From positions 62,001 to 126,000 of the forward strand of contig NZ_BOMN01000086.1 of NCBI RefSeq assembly GCF_016862215.1: a stretch of 64,000 bases of DNA. The letters are read 5' to 3'. The translations under genes were made by a program, and so were the position numbers. Below, one piece after another: positions 48,588 through 58,900 of this stretch; position 1 is the first letter of the stretch, and each line of letters begins with the position of its first letter. Below the pieces are notes generated by a model. It did not search any database and was not told where the DNA came from. It worked only from the letters and a program-made list of their open reading frames with translations. This stretch comes from Winogradskya humida. GTDB lineage: Bacteria; Actinomycetota; Actinomycetes; Mycobacteriales; Micromonosporaceae.

Positions 48588-50252
48588 GTGACTCCTGCTG
48601 ACCTCGCTTCCACCGTTCTCACAGCTGCGCGTGCCGTTTTCGTCACTCGCGGCCTCGACGTCGCCCTGTTGCCGGAGACGACGACGGTGGAGCGACCCCG
48701 CAACCCCGAGCACGGCGACTATGCGTCGACCATGGCCATGCAGCTCGGTAAGAAGGCCGGCGTTCCCCCGCGTGAGCTGGCCGGGGCGCTCGCCGAGGAG
48801 CTGAGCAGCCAGCCGGGGATCAAGTCGGTGGAGATCGCGGGGCCGGGCTTCCTCAACATCCGGCTCGACGCCGCCGCGGCCGGGGTGCTGGCGCGCGAGG
48901 TGGTGCTGGCGGGCCAGGAGTACGGCCACACCGAGCGCCTCACCGGTCAGCGCATCAACCTGGAGTTCGTCTCGGCGAACCCGACCGGGCCGGTGCACAT
49001 CGGCGGCGTCCGCTGGGCGGCGGTCGGTGACGCGCTGTCCCGGCTGCTGCGGGCCTCCGGCGCGGACGTCGGCACCGAGTACTACTTCAACGACGCGGGC
49101 TCCCAGATCGTTCGTTTTGCCAGCTCGCTCCTTGCCGCGGCGAAGGGCGAGCCCGCGCCGGAGGACGGCTACGGCGGCGCGTACATCTCGGAGATCGCCC
49201 AGGCTGTCCTGGCCGAGGCGCCCGACGTGCTGAAGCTGGACGAGACCGAGGCGCTGGAGACGTTCCGCCGGGTCGGCGTCGAGCTGATGTTCGCCGAGAT
49301 CCGCCAGTCGCTGACCGACTTCGGGGTGCGGTTCGACACGTACTTCAACGAGAAGGACCTGCACGAGCGCGGCGAGCTGCAGGAGGCGCTGGACCGGCTG
49401 CGCGCGCAGGGTCACATCTACGAGTCCGAGGGCGCGACCTGGCTGCGGACCACCGAGTTCGGGGACGACAAGGACCGGGTGCTGCGCAAGTCGGACGGTG
49501 ACTGGACCTACTTCGCAGCGGACTGTGCGTACTACCTGGACAAGCGCAAGCGGGGCTTCGACCGGGTCGTGATCATGCTGGGCGCCGACCACCACGGTTA
49601 CATCGGCCGGATGAAGGCGATGTCGGCGTGCTTCGGCGACGACCCGGCGGTCAACCTCGAGATCCTGATCGGCCAGCTTGTCAATCTCGTACGAGACGGC
49701 GAGCCGGTCCGGATGAGCAAGCGCGCCGGCACGGTGGTGACGCTGGAGGACTTCGTCGACGCGCTCGGCGTCGACGCCACGCGGTACGCCCTGGCCCGCT
49801 ACTCCTCCGACTCGCAGATCGACATCGACGTCGACCTGTGGACCCGGGCGAAAAGCGACAACCCGGTCTATTATGTGCAATATGTCGCAGCCCGGACCGC
49901 GAGTGTCGCCCGCCAGGCCGCGGAGGTCGGGCTGACCCGCGGCGAGCCGGCTGACTTCCGGCCCGAGCTGCTGGTCCACGAGAAGGAGAACGACCTCCTC
50001 AAGGCCATCGGCGAATACCCGGCGGTCGTCGGCAGCGCCGCGGAGCTCCGCGAGCCGCACCGGGTCGCGCGCTACCTGGAGGATCTGGCGGGGGACTACC
50101 ACCGCTTCTATGACAAGTGCCGGGTGACCCCGATGGGCGACGAGGAGATCAACGACCTCCACCGGGCCCGCCTGTGGCTGAACGACGCCACTCGAACGGT
50201 GATCGCCAACGGTTTGGGACTGCTGGGCGTCTCCGCGCCCGAGAGGATGTAG
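48588..50252 (+). CDS. argS: Arginyl-tRNA synthetase
   Basis: The 554-aa class I synthetase has an N-terminal Add1 domain (about 1-90), the HIGH motif as PTGPVHIGGVRWAAVGD (about 130), KRAG in VRMSKRAGTVVTLEDF for KMSKS (about 380), and the anticodon-binding C-terminal DALR domain (from about 430, YYVQYVAARTASVAR). It charges tRNA-Arg. GTG 48588 gives the usual start. It is followed 3 bp later by lysA, the conserved actinobacterial order. Confidence 0.96.
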   Translation: MTPADLASTVLTAARAVFVTRGLDVALLPETTTVERPRNPEHGDYASTMAMQLGKKAGVPPRELAGALAEELSSQPGIKSVEIAGPGFLNIRLDAAAAGVLAREVVLAGQEYGHTERLTGQRINLEFVSANPTGPVHIGGVRWAAVGDALSRLLRASGADVGTEYYFNDAGSQIVRFASSLLAAAKGEPAPEDGYGGAYISEIAQAVLAEAPDVLKLDETEALETFRRVGVELMFAEIRQSLTDFGVRFDTYFNEKDLHERGELQEALDRLRAQGHIYESEGATWLRTTEFGDDKDRVLRKSDGDWTYFAADCAYYLDKRKRGFDRVVIMLGADHHGYIGRMKAMSACFGDDPAVNLEILIGQLVNLVRDGEPVRMSKRAGTVVTLEDFVDALGVDATRYALARYSSDSQIDIDVDLWTRAKSDNPVYYVQYVAARTASVARQAAEVGLTRGEPADFRPELLVHEKENDLLKAIGEYPAVVGSAAELREPHRVARYLEDLAGDYHRFYDKCRVTPMGDEEINDLHRARLWLNDATRTVIANGLGLLGVSAPERM

Positions 50253-50255
50253 GTC

Positions 50256-51641
50256 ATGCGGGCACATGAGGCCGGAGCGCTGCACGGCGACATCGGCAAC
50301 CGGGGGCCGGCATGGCTGCGTAGCCCGGAGGACGTCAATGCCCTCGTGCCGCAGCTGTGGCCGCGCACGGTTGTGCGTACCGATGAAGGGGTCCTGGAAG
50401 TCGGTGGCGTGAGCGTCACCGACCTGGCCGCGGAGCACGGCACGCCGGCTTATTTCCTGGATGAGGACGACCTGCGGGCCCGCTGCCGGGACTTCAAGGA
50501 GGCCTTCGCCGACGCCGACGTCTACTACGCGGGCAAGTCGTTCCTGTGCAAGGCCGTGGTCCGGATCGTCGACGAGGAGGGGCTCTTCCTCGACGTCTGC
50601 TCCGGCGGCGAGCTGGCGGTCGCGCTCGCGGCGGGCTTCCCGGCCGAGCGGCTGGGCTTCCACGGCAACAACAAGTCGGTCTCCGAGCTGCGCCGGGCGC
50701 TCGACGCGGGTGTCGGCCGGATCATTCTCGACTCGTTCCACGAGATCGACCGGCTCACCGAGCTGGCGCGCGAGGCCGGCAAGCGCCCCGCGGTGCTGAT
50801 CCGCGTGACGGTCGGTGTCGAGGCACACACGCACGAGTTCATCGCGACCGCGCACGAGGACCAGAAGTTCGGGTTCTCGCTGGCGGGGGGCGCTGCCTTC
50901 GAGGCCGCGACACGGGTGCTCGACGACGGCGTGCTCGACCTGCGCGGGCTGCACTCGCACATCGGCTCGCAGATCTTCGACACCTCCGGGTTCGAGGTCG
51001 CGGCGCGCCGGGTGCTCGGTCTGCAGGCGCAGATCCGTGACGCGCGGGGCGTCGAGCTGGCCGAGCTGGACCTCGGCGGGGGCTTCGGCATCGCGTACAC
51101 CACGCAGGATGATCCTTCTCCTGCCTCGGACCTCGCCAAGCGCATCAACAAGATCGTCGACGCGGAGTGCCAGGCGGAGTCGCTTCAGCGGCCCAAGCTG
51201 TCGATCGAGCCGGGCCGGGCCGTCGTGGGACCCGCTGTTTTCACTCTGTACGAGGTCGGCACGGTCAAGAACGTCGACGGCATCCGTACGTACGTGAGCG
51301 TCGACGGCGGCATGAGCGACAACATCCGCACGGCCCTCTACGACGCCTCCTACTCGGCGACACTGGCCGGACGGGCCTCCACCGAGCCGCCTATTCTCGC
51401 CCGCGTCGTGGGAAAGCATTGTGAGTCCGGGGACATCGTCGTGAAGGATGAATTCCTGCCCGCCGACGTGCAGCCCGGAGATCTTGTCGCGGTGCCCGGA
51501 ACGGGTGCGTATTGCCGGAGCATGGCCAGCAATTACAACCATGTGCCCCGGCCGCCGGTCGTCGCCGTCCGCGACGGCGCCTCCCGGGTGATCGTGCGCC
51601 GGGAGACCGAAGATGATCTGCTCGCATTGGATGTGGGATGA
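50256..51641 (+). CDS. lysA: Diaminopimelate decarboxylase
   Basis: This is a 461-aa PLP enzyme of the alanine-racemase/ODC fold III group. DVYYAGKSFLCKAV carries the Schiff-base lysine, GLHSHIGSQIFD and DLGGGFGIAY the phosphate-binding region, and RVVGKHCESGDIVVKDEFLP the active-site cysteine at the dimer interface. It catalyses the last step of lysine synthesis, meso-diaminopimelate to lysine. Its stop overlaps the hom start by ATGA. Confidence 0.96.
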   Translation: MRAHEAGALHGDIGNRGPAWLRSPEDVNALVPQLWPRTVVRTDEGVLEVGGVSVTDLAAEHGTPAYFLDEDDLRARCRDFKEAFADADVYYAGKSFLCKAVVRIVDEEGLFLDVCSGGELAVALAAGFPAERLGFHGNNKSVSELRRALDAGVGRIILDSFHEIDRLTELAREAGKRPAVLIRVTVGVEAHTHEFIATAHEDQKFGFSLAGGAAFEAATRVLDDGVLDLRGLHSHIGSQIFDTSGFEVAARRVLGLQAQIRDARGVELAELDLGGGFGIAYTTQDDPSPASDLAKRINKIVDAECQAESLQRPKLSIEPGRAVVGPAVFTLYEVGTVKNVDGIRTYVSVDGGMSDNIRTALYDASYSATLAGRASTEPPILARVVGKHCESGDIVVKDEFLPADVQPGDLVAVPGTGAYCRSMASNYNHVPRPPVVAVRDGASRVIVRRETEDDLLALDVG

Positions 51642-52951
51642 GCTCTGGTAAGCCTGCGGTCCGTCTAGCCCTGCTCGGCTGCGGAACGGTCGGTAGCGAG
51701 GTCGTACGCCTGCTGCACGATCAGGCCGAGGACCTGACGGCCCGGATCGGGGCCCCGCTGGAGGTGGTCGGCGTCGCCGTCCGCCGGCTGGGTCGCGAGC
51801 GCGGCAACCTCCCGATCGACCCGGCGCTGTTCACGACCGACGCGCTCGGCCTGGTCAAGCGGGACGACGTGGACGTGATCATCGAGGTGGTGGGCGGCAT
51901 CGAGCCGGCCCGGACCTGGCTGACCGAGGCGCTGCGGGCTGGCAAGAGCGTGGTCACCGCCAACAAGGCGCTGCTCGCCGAGGACGGCGCCTCGCTGCAC
52001 GACGCGGCAGCCGAGGGCGGGGCCGACCTCTACTACGAGGCCTCGGTCGCGGGTGCCATCCCGCTGCTGCGCCCGCTGCGCGAATCGCTGCACGGTGACC
52101 GGGTCACCCGCGTCACCGGCATCGTGAACGGCACGACCAACTTCATCCTCTCGTCGATGGATGCCACCGGCGCGGGCTTCGGCGAGGCTCTGGAAGAGGC
52201 GACCGAGCTCGGGTACGCCGAAGCCGACCCGACGGCCGATGTCGAGGGCTTCGACGCCGCCGCGAAAGCCGCCATCCTCGCCTCCCTCGCGTTCCACACC
52301 CGGGTGACCGCCGCCGACGTGTTCCGCGAGGGCATGACCGGGGTGACCGCCGCGGACATCGCGAGCGCCAAGGAGATGGGCTGCACGATCAAGCTGCTGT
52401 GCATCGCCCAGCGCGGCCCGGACTCGACCGGCCAGGAGTCGGTGAGCGTGCGCGTGCACCCGGCGATGATCCCGCTCTCGCACCCGCTGGCCGGCGTCGG
52501 CGACGCGTTCAACGCGGTCTTCGTCGAGGCCGAGGCCGCGGGGCCGCTGATGTTCTACGGCCGGGGAGCGGGTGGTACGCCCACCGCGTCCGCGGTCCTG
52601 GGAGACATCGTCGCGGCGGCCCGTAACCGGCTCTCCGGCACCCGTGCGCCTAGCGAGAGCGCCTACGCCCACCTGCCGATCCGCCCGATCGGCGAGGCGG
52701 TGACGCGCTACCACATCAGCCTCGACGTGGCCGACAAGCAGGGCGTGCTCGCCAGCGTCGCGGGTGTCTTCGCCGACAACGAGGTCTCGATCGCCACCGT
52801 GCGCCAGTCGGGCCGCGACGAGGACGCGACGCTGGTCATCGTCACGCACGGCGCACCGGACGCCAACCTGCACGCCACGGTGGAGGATCTGCGCGCGCTG
52901 CCGATCGTCCGCTCGATCGCCAGCGTCCTGCGGGTCGAGGGCGGATCGTAA
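51638..52951 (+). CDS. hom: Homoserine dehydrogenase
   Basis: The 437-aa product has an N-terminal NAD(P)-binding domain (VRLALLGCGTVGSEVVRLL), a catalytic/dimerisation core with VVTANKALLAE and GIVNGTTNFILSSM ... DPTADVEGFDAAAK, and a C-terminal ACT domain (ISLDVADKQGVLASVAGVFADNEVSIATVRQ), which usually gives threonine feedback inhibition. It reduces aspartate semialdehyde to homoserine. The ATG overlaps the lysA stop. Confidence 0.96.
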   Translation: MSSGKPAVRLALLGCGTVGSEVVRLLHDQAEDLTARIGAPLEVVGVAVRRLGRERGNLPIDPALFTTDALGLVKRDDVDVIIEVVGGIEPARTWLTEALRAGKSVVTANKALLAEDGASLHDAAAEGGADLYYEASVAGAIPLLRPLRESLHGDRVTRVTGIVNGTTNFILSSMDATGAGFGEALEEATELGYAEADPTADVEGFDAAAKAAILASLAFHTRVTAADVFREGMTGVTAADIASAKEMGCTIKLLCIAQRGPDSTGQESVSVRVHPAMIPLSHPLAGVGDAFNAVFVEAEAAGPLMFYGRGAGGTPTASAVLGDIVAAARNRLSGTRAPSESAYAHLPIRPIGEAVTRYHISLDVADKQGVLASVAGVFADNEVSIATVRQSGRDEDATLVIVTHGAPDANLHATVEDLRALPIVRSIASVLRVEGGS

Positions 52952-52967
52952 GTCCCGAATAGTGGAC

Positions 52968-52997
52968 GCACCATCTCGCCATTCGGAGAGCTGGTGC
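52968..52997 (+). other. Hairpin between hom and thrC
   Basis: GCACCATCTC and GAGA-GC-TGGTGC form an imperfect stem (6 bp, 2-nt bulge, 4 bp) around GCCATTCG in the 78-bp hom-thrC gap. There is no T run, so a partial terminator, RNA-processing site or attenuator are all possible. The thrC ribosome-binding site GGGAGAGG follows about 20 bp later. Confidence 0.45.
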
Positions 52998-53029
52998 ATC
53001 CTTGACGCAGCTTAGGGAGAGGAAAGACC

Positions 53030-54079
53030 ATGTGGCGGGGACTCATTGAGGCTTACCGTGACCGGCTGCCGGTCACGGCGGCCACCCCGGTGGTCACGCT
53101 GCACGAGGGCAACACGCCACTCGTGCCGGCTCCCGTGCTGTCGCAGCGCGTCGGCGCCGACGTCTACCTGAAGGTCGAGGGGGCCAACCCCACCGGCTCC
53201 TTCAAGGACCGCGGCATGACGATGGCGGTCTCCAAGGCGGTCGAGGACGGCTCCAAGGCGATCATCTGCGCCTCGACGGGCAACACCAGTGCATCAGCCG
53301 CAGCGTACGCAGCCCGCGCCGGCATCACCTGCGCGGTGCTCGTCCCCCAGGGCAAGATCGCGATGGGCAAGATGGCCCAGGCGCTCGTCCACGGTGCCAA
53401 GCTGCTCCAGGTCAACGGCAACTTCGACGACTGCCTGGCGCTGGCCTCGAAGCTGTCGCAGGACTACCCCGTGTCGCTGGTCAACTCGGTCAACATCTTC
53501 CGGCTGCACGGCCAGAAGACGGCGGCCTTCGAGATCGTCGAGGCGCTCGGCACGGCCCCCGACATCCACTGCCTCCCGGTGGGCAACGCGGGCAACATCT
53601 CCGCGTACTGGATGGGCTACCAGGAGGACCACGCGGCGGGCACCATCGCGAAGCTGCCCCGGATGTTCGGCTTCCAGGCCGCCGGCGCCGCCCCGATCGT
53701 CAACGGCCAGGTCGTCCCCGAACCCTCCACCATCGCCACGGCGATCCGCATCGGCAACCCGGCAAGCTGGACCAAGGCCCTGGACGCCCGCGACGCCTCG
53801 GGTGGCCTGATCTCCGCCGTCACCGACCGCGAGATCCTCACCGCCTACCGCCTGCTCGCCCGCGAGGTCGGCGTCTTCGTCGAGCTCGGCAGCGCCGCCA
53901 GCGTCGCGGGGCTGTTGCAGCAGGCTGCCGCCGGCCAGATCCCGGCCGGCGCGACCGTCGTCTGCACGGTCACCGGCAACGGCCTCAAGGACCCGGAATG
54001 GGCCATCTCCACGGCCCCCGCCCCCACCACGATCCACAACGACGTCCTCGCCGCCGCCCGCGCCCTCGACCTCGCCTGA
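53030..54079 (+). CDS. thrC: Threonine synthase
   Basis: The 349-aa fold-type II PLP enzyme has GANPTGSFKDRGMTMAV with the Schiff-base lysine, CASTGNTSASAAAYAARAG, and the phosphate-binding LPVGNAGNISAYWMGY. It turns O-phosphohomoserine, made by ThrB, into threonine. GGGAGAGGAAAG lies upstream of ATG 53030. It belongs functionally with hom and thrB, although thrB lies 7 kb further on. Confidence 0.96.
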   Translation: MWRGLIEAYRDRLPVTAATPVVTLHEGNTPLVPAPVLSQRVGADVYLKVEGANPTGSFKDRGMTMAVSKAVEDGSKAIICASTGNTSASAAAYAARAGITCAVLVPQGKIAMGKMAQALVHGAKLLQVNGNFDDCLALASKLSQDYPVSLVNSVNIFRLHGQKTAAFEIVEALGTAPDIHCLPVGNAGNISAYWMGYQEDHAAGTIAKLPRMFGFQAAGAAPIVNGQVVPEPSTIATAIRIGNPASWTKALDARDASGGLISAVTDREILTAYRLLAREVGVFVELGSAASVAGLLQQAAAGQIPAGATVVCTVTGNGLKDPEWAISTAPAPTTIHNDVLAAARALDLA

Positions 54080-54095
54080 CCGCACTCACGCCGAG

Positions 54096-54205
54096 CCTGA
54101 CCTGACCTGGCCCGGCCTGACCTGGCCCGGCCCGGCCCGGCCCGGCCCGGCCTGACCTGGCCCGGCCCGGCCCGGCCTGACCTGGCCCGGCCCGGCCCGG
54201 CCTGA
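54096..54205. repeat. Pentanucleotide tandem array CCTGA/CCTGG/CCCGG
   Basis: Twenty-two consecutive 5-bp units fill the space after thrC. They fall into a higher-order 25-bp pattern CCTGA-CCTGG-(CCCGG)3 seen twice in full, plus longer and shorter versions. The array lies between converging genes (thrC stop 54079, propeller-like gene stop 54228). Pairing of GGCC-type steps could give weak secondary structure. Confidence 0.92.
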
Positions 54206-54227
54206 CCCTCGGCCGGCCTGGCCGCAT

Positions 54228-55208
54228 TCACCAGAGGTCGAGCTGCCCGGGGATCTCGTCGGTGACCCGGTCAGGGAGCTGCCACAGCCGCACGGTGGCG
54301 TCCCGTCCACCGGTCAGCCAGCGGCCGCGCCCGTCGGTGGCCGTGATGGCGTTCTGGACCATGTCGATGCCGTAGTCGATGTCGGCCTGCCGGCGCAGAT
54401 TGCGGGTGGCAAGCAGCAGATGGTCTTCGAAGTCGTCGCCCCAGTCGTCGGTGCTGACGGCGACGAGCACGAAGTCGTCGCTCACCAGCGCGGCGGCCTC
54501 CATCAGGCGGTAACCGCTGTCACCGGCGACCTCGGCGGGATCGCAGGCGGCCATGATCGCGCCCGTGGCCAGGTCGCGGATGGAGATCTCCGGAACGTCG
54601 TTGTGCGGCAGGGTCAGGTAACGGCCCCCGTCGGTGGTGAGGCCGGCGAGGAGCCCGCCGGGGATGTTGCGCCCCTGGATCCGCCCGTCGGCTAGCCACG
54701 TCAGGTAGTTGAGTGGGGTGTCCTGTCCCATGGCGACGTGCAGGCCGAGCCGCTTCCGATCCGGATGAGGGTGGAAGTAGGCGGCACCCACCGAGGAATC
54801 CAGCCGGGCGCGGTCGATCTCCTCGCCCGTCGCCGGGTCATAGGCGACCAGTTCGTCACTATCCGGCAGGTACACCCACAGGGTTCCCTGGGTGTCGAGG
54901 TGACAGTTCGGCTGATTGGGCAGGCCGCCGGTCTGAATCGTGTGCTGCCGTCGCCAGAGCGTTGTGCCGGACAGGTCGCAGACGACGAGTTCGTCGTGGG
55001 TCACTGCCGCCAGGTGTTGCTCGTTGACGCTGACCATGGATCGCTGCGCCGTCACGGGGAGATCGATTCGCGTGACGAGGCGCAGATCGGCGTCCAGGAC
55101 GGTCGCCGATCGATCTTCGGGATGATGGGCCAGCCACCCGCCGCCGGCCAGGTGAGTGACCCAGCGGGGAGCCGCGAGGGGGACCTCGGCGATCAGGAGT
55201 GGACGCAC
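54228..55208 (-). CDS. WD40/PQQ-like beta-propeller protein
   Basis: The 326-aa cytosolic protein has recurring blade motifs: GGWLAHHPEDRSATVLDADLR, LAAVTHDELVVCDLSGTTLW, TLWVYLPDSDELVAYDPATGE, and at the C-terminus the most WD40-like stretch ITATDGRGRWLTGGRDATVRLWQLPD. About six to seven blades are expected. There is no signal peptide and no catalytic motif, so it is probably a binding or scaffold protein. Its start faces a MarR gene on the same strand. Confidence 0.65.
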   Translation of the reverse strand: MRPLLIAEVPLAAPRWVTHLAGGGWLAHHPEDRSATVLDADLRLVTRIDLPVTAQRSMVSVNEQHLAAVTHDELVVCDLSGTTLWRRQHTIQTGGLPNQPNCHLDTQGTLWVYLPDSDELVAYDPATGEEIDRARLDSSVGAAYFHPHPDRKRLGLHVAMGQDTPLNYLTWLADGRIQGRNIPGGLLAGLTTDGGRYLTLPHNDVPEISIRDLATGAIMAACDPAEVAGDSGYRLMEAAALVSDDFVLVAVSTDDWGDDFEDHLLLATRNLRRQADIDYGIDMVQNAITATDGRGRWLTGGRDATVRLWQLPDRVTDEIPGQLDLW

Positions 55209-55217
55209 CGGTCTGTG

Positions 55218-55775
55218 TCAGGTATTGGCTGATGGGCTTCTGCCGAAGATCTCAGCGGAGTCCACGGAGGCCTGGACGATATCGGCGGCGACGTCGGCCG
55301 TGATTTCGGCGGTGATTTTTTCGGCGGCTTCGGTGGTGGTCTCCTCGACGGCGACGCGGATCATGGCCTGCAGGCCGTCGCTGACGGTTTGGAGCTCGGC
55401 GGCGGTGAGGCGGTTGAGGAGGCGGTGCTGCTTCTCGGCGCCGGCGTTGATGATTTTGCCGATGGTGGTCTTGCCGGCGTCGCTGAGGCTGATGCGGCGG
55501 ACCCGGCGGTCGTGCGGGTCTTCGGCGCGGGTGGCGAGGTCCTGGGTGACGAGGCGGTCGACCATGCCGCTCAGCGTGGCGAGGCTCACGCCGAGGAGGC
55601 CGGCGAGCTCGCGGCCGGACGTATCACCCAGCCGGTACAGCAGCATCAGGATCTTCAGCTGCTGCATGGTCAGGTGGGTGGAGAAGAGCGGGTCCGATCG
55701 GTCGTACGCGAAAAGGTGCTGGAGCTGCTCCTGCGCGCCCATAATGTCGGCGATGAGGCGTTCGTTCCCGGTCAT
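55218..55775 (-). CDS. MarR-family regulator, probable repressor of the RND pump
   Basis: The 185-aa product has a winged helix with SGRELAGLLGVSLATLSGMVDRLVTQDLATRAEDPHDRRVRRISLSDAG. An unusual long C-terminal helix rich in A/E/T/I (EETTTEAAEKITAEITADVAADIV) extends beyond the normal MarR length. ATG 55775 with GGGAGG is chosen; a longer frame to 55859 has no SD. It is divergent from the RND transporter gene across about 135 bp, its likely target. Confidence 0.85.
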   Translation of the reverse strand: MTGNERLIADIMGAQEQLQHLFAYDRSDPLFSTHLTMQQLKILMLLYRLGDTSGRELAGLLGVSLATLSGMVDRLVTQDLATRAEDPHDRRVRRISLSDAGKTTIGKIINAGAEKQHRLLNRLTAAELQTVSDGLQAMIRVAVEETTTEAAEKITAEITADVAADIVQASVDSAEIFGRSPSANT

Positions 55776-55911
55776 CGCACCTCCCGTGTTGCGCGCTGAT
55801 GGCCATGCAACGTCCATCTCGTGACGGGACGCTACCAGCGGCCCCCAGCGAAAAAACATTTGTTCGCGTCAGGCAAACTATATGTCTTGACCGAACTTTT
55901 CGGGGGAGCGC

Positions 55912-58900
55912 ATGTCATTTCTGACCAGGCTCAGTCTCGCGAACCGGGGGCTGGTTGCCCTCATAGCCGTGGTGATCACCGCCTTCGGCATCTACTCGAT
56001 ACCGTCCCTCAAGCAGCAACTGCTGCCCTCGCTGGAGTTTCCCGGCGCGTTCATCGGGGCGGTCCTGCCCGGTGCCAGCCCGGAGATCATGGAAGAGCAG
56101 GTCACCAAGCCGATCGAGGACGCCGTCAAGGGCGCCGACGGACTGGACTCGATCACCTCGACCACCAGTGAGGGCTCGGCGACCATCCAGGTCACGTTCG
56201 AGTTCGGCACCGACATCGACAACGCGGTCAACCAGCTGACCACGTCGGTCAACCGGATCCAGTCGCAGCTGCCGGACAACGTCGAGCCGACGATCTTCGC
56301 CGGTGGCACCGACGACATCCCGGCGATCATCCTGGCGGCCTCGGGCGGCGCCGACGAGAGCGACCTGGCGAAGCGGCTCAACGAGTCCGTCGTGCCGGAG
56401 CTCAACGCGATCGACGGCGTGCGGGACGTGCAGGTCACCGGCGTGCGTACCCAACAGGTCGTGATCAAGCCCGATCTCGCCAAGCTGGGCGCCGCCGGGG
56501 TCAGCCCGCAGGGCATCATCACGCTGCTGCAGAGCAACGGCATCTCGATCCCGGCGGGGGCGGTGACCGACGGCACGCGCACGCTCAGCGTCCAGGTCGG
56601 CTCCGCGATCACGTCGCTCGACCAGCTCAAGGGCCTCTATCTCAGCGGCGCCCGGGGTCCGGTCGAGCTCGGTGACGTCGCCACGGTGACCAGCGAGCTC
56701 GCTACGGCCACCTCGTTCACGCGTACGGACGACGTCGAGAGCCTCGGCATCGCCGTCACCGCCTCGCCCGACGGCAACCCGGTGGCGATCTCCCACGAGG
56801 TCCGCGACCAGCTCGACGAGCTCGAGTCGTCGTCCGGTGCGAAGCTGACCGTCATCACCGACCAGGCGCCCTTCGTCGAGCGCTCAATCGAGAGTCTCAC
56901 CACCGAGGGCCTGCTCGGCCTGGTCATGGCGATCATCGTCATCCTGATCTTCCTGCTGTCGGTGCGCTCCACGCTGGTCACCGCGGTGTCGATCCCGCTG
57001 TCCGTGCTGGTCGCGCTCATCGCGCTGTGGATCGGCGACTACTCGCTCAACCTGCTCACGCTCGGCGCGCTCACCATCGCCGTGGGCCGGGTGGTCGACG
57101 ACTCGATTGTCGTTCTCGAGAACATCAAGAGACACCTCGGGTACGGCGAGGAGAAGGTGCACGCCGTCATGTACGGCGTGAAGGAGGTGGCCGGCGCGGT
57201 CACCGCCTCGACGCTGACCACGGTCGCCGTCTTCGCCCCGATCGCGCTCGTCGGCGGGTTCGTCGGGCAGCTGTTCGCCCCGTTCGCGATCACCGTGACC
57301 GTGGCGCTGCTCGCGTCGCTGTTCGTGTCGCTGACCGTGGTGCCGGTCCTCGCGTACTGGTTCCTGCGTCCCGCCGCGGGTGGCTCCGAGTCCGAAGAGG
57401 TCCGCAGGGCCGCCGAGGAGAAGGAGCTGCGCAGCCCGCTGCAGCGCGGATACCTGCCGATCATCAGCTGGGTCACCCGCAGCCGGGCCACCCGCTGGAT
57501 CACCGTCGGCATCGGCGTGTTCGTGCTCATCGGCACGCTGGGCCTGGCGACCCAGCTCAAGACGAACTTCCTGGACGAGTCCGGCCAGGACACCGTCACG
57601 ATCAGCCAGGACCTGCCGGTCGGCACCAGCCTCGCGGCCACCGACGAGGCGGCCAAGAAGGTCGAAGCGGTCCTCGCCGCCAACGGCGACATCGAGACCT
57701 ACCAGGTCACGGTCGGCAGCGGCGACTTCAACCCGTTCGCCGGCTCCGGCGGGGCCAGTGGCGCCAGCTACAACGTGGCGCTGAAGAAGGACGCCGACTC
57801 GGTCAAGGTCTCCGACGACCTGAAGGCGAAGCTCGGCGCGATGTCGGACATCGGCGACGTCACCGTCGGCAGCGACAGCGGCACCGGTTTCAACGGCAGC
57901 GCGCTCGCCGTGGTCGTCAAGGCCAGTGACCAGGAGGCGCTGACCACGGCGACCAAGCAGGTCCAGGACGCGATGTCGGCCACCGCCGACGTCACCGACG
58001 TGAGCTCTACGCTCGCGGCCAGCGTGCCGCGGCTCGACGTCGAGGTCGACCGGGAGGCCGCCGCCAAGGCCGGTCTCACCGAGGCCGCGATCGGTCAGTC
58101 CGTCGCCGGGGCGTTCCGCTCGGCGCCGGCGGGTCAGATCAGTGTGGACGGTGCCGGCCGGGACGTCGTCGTGACGTTCGGTAGCCCGCCGGCCGACGCT
58201 GCCGCGCTGCGCAAGCTGCAGCTGACCACCCCGGCGGGCAAGCAGGTCTCCCTCGACAGCGTCGCCCAGGTCAAGGAGGTCGGCGGTCCTGAGGAGGTCA
58301 CCCGGATCGACGGGAACCGCAGCGTCACGGTCAACGGCACCGCGACCGGCTCGAACGTCGGCGCCACGACCACGGCGTTGAAGTCCAAGCTCGCGGATCT
58401 GAAGCTGCCGGCCGGGGCGTCGTACGAGATCGGCGGTGTCAGCCAGGACCAGGCCGACGCGTTCCGCCAGCTCGGCCTCGCGGTGCTCGCGGCGATCGCG
58501 ATCGTCTTCGTGATCATGGTCGCGACGTTCCGCAGCCTGCTCCAGCCGCTGGTGCTGCTCGTCTCGATCCCGTTCGCGGCGACCGGTGCCATCGCGCTGC
58601 TGCTGCTGACGGGGACGCCGCTGGGTGTGCCGGCGTTGATCGGTGTGCTGATGCTGGTCGGGATCGTGGTGACCAACGCGATCGTGCTGCTGGACCTGAT
58701 CAATCACTACCGGACGGCCGGGCTGGGCGTACGCGAAGCCGTGGTGGAAGGTGGACGGCACCGCCTGCGTCCCATCCTGATGACCGCGATCGCGACGATC
58801 TTCGCCCTGCTCCCGATGGCCCTCGGGCTGACCGGCGAGGGTGGCTTCATCTCCCAGCCGCTGGCCGTGGTGGTCATCGGCGGCCTGGTGAGCTCGACCC

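Noticed and set aside
48567..51542. A 991-codon open frame on the minus strand opposite argS and lysA
   Set aside because: Same cause: it shadows two certain housekeeping genes and has no recognisable domain.
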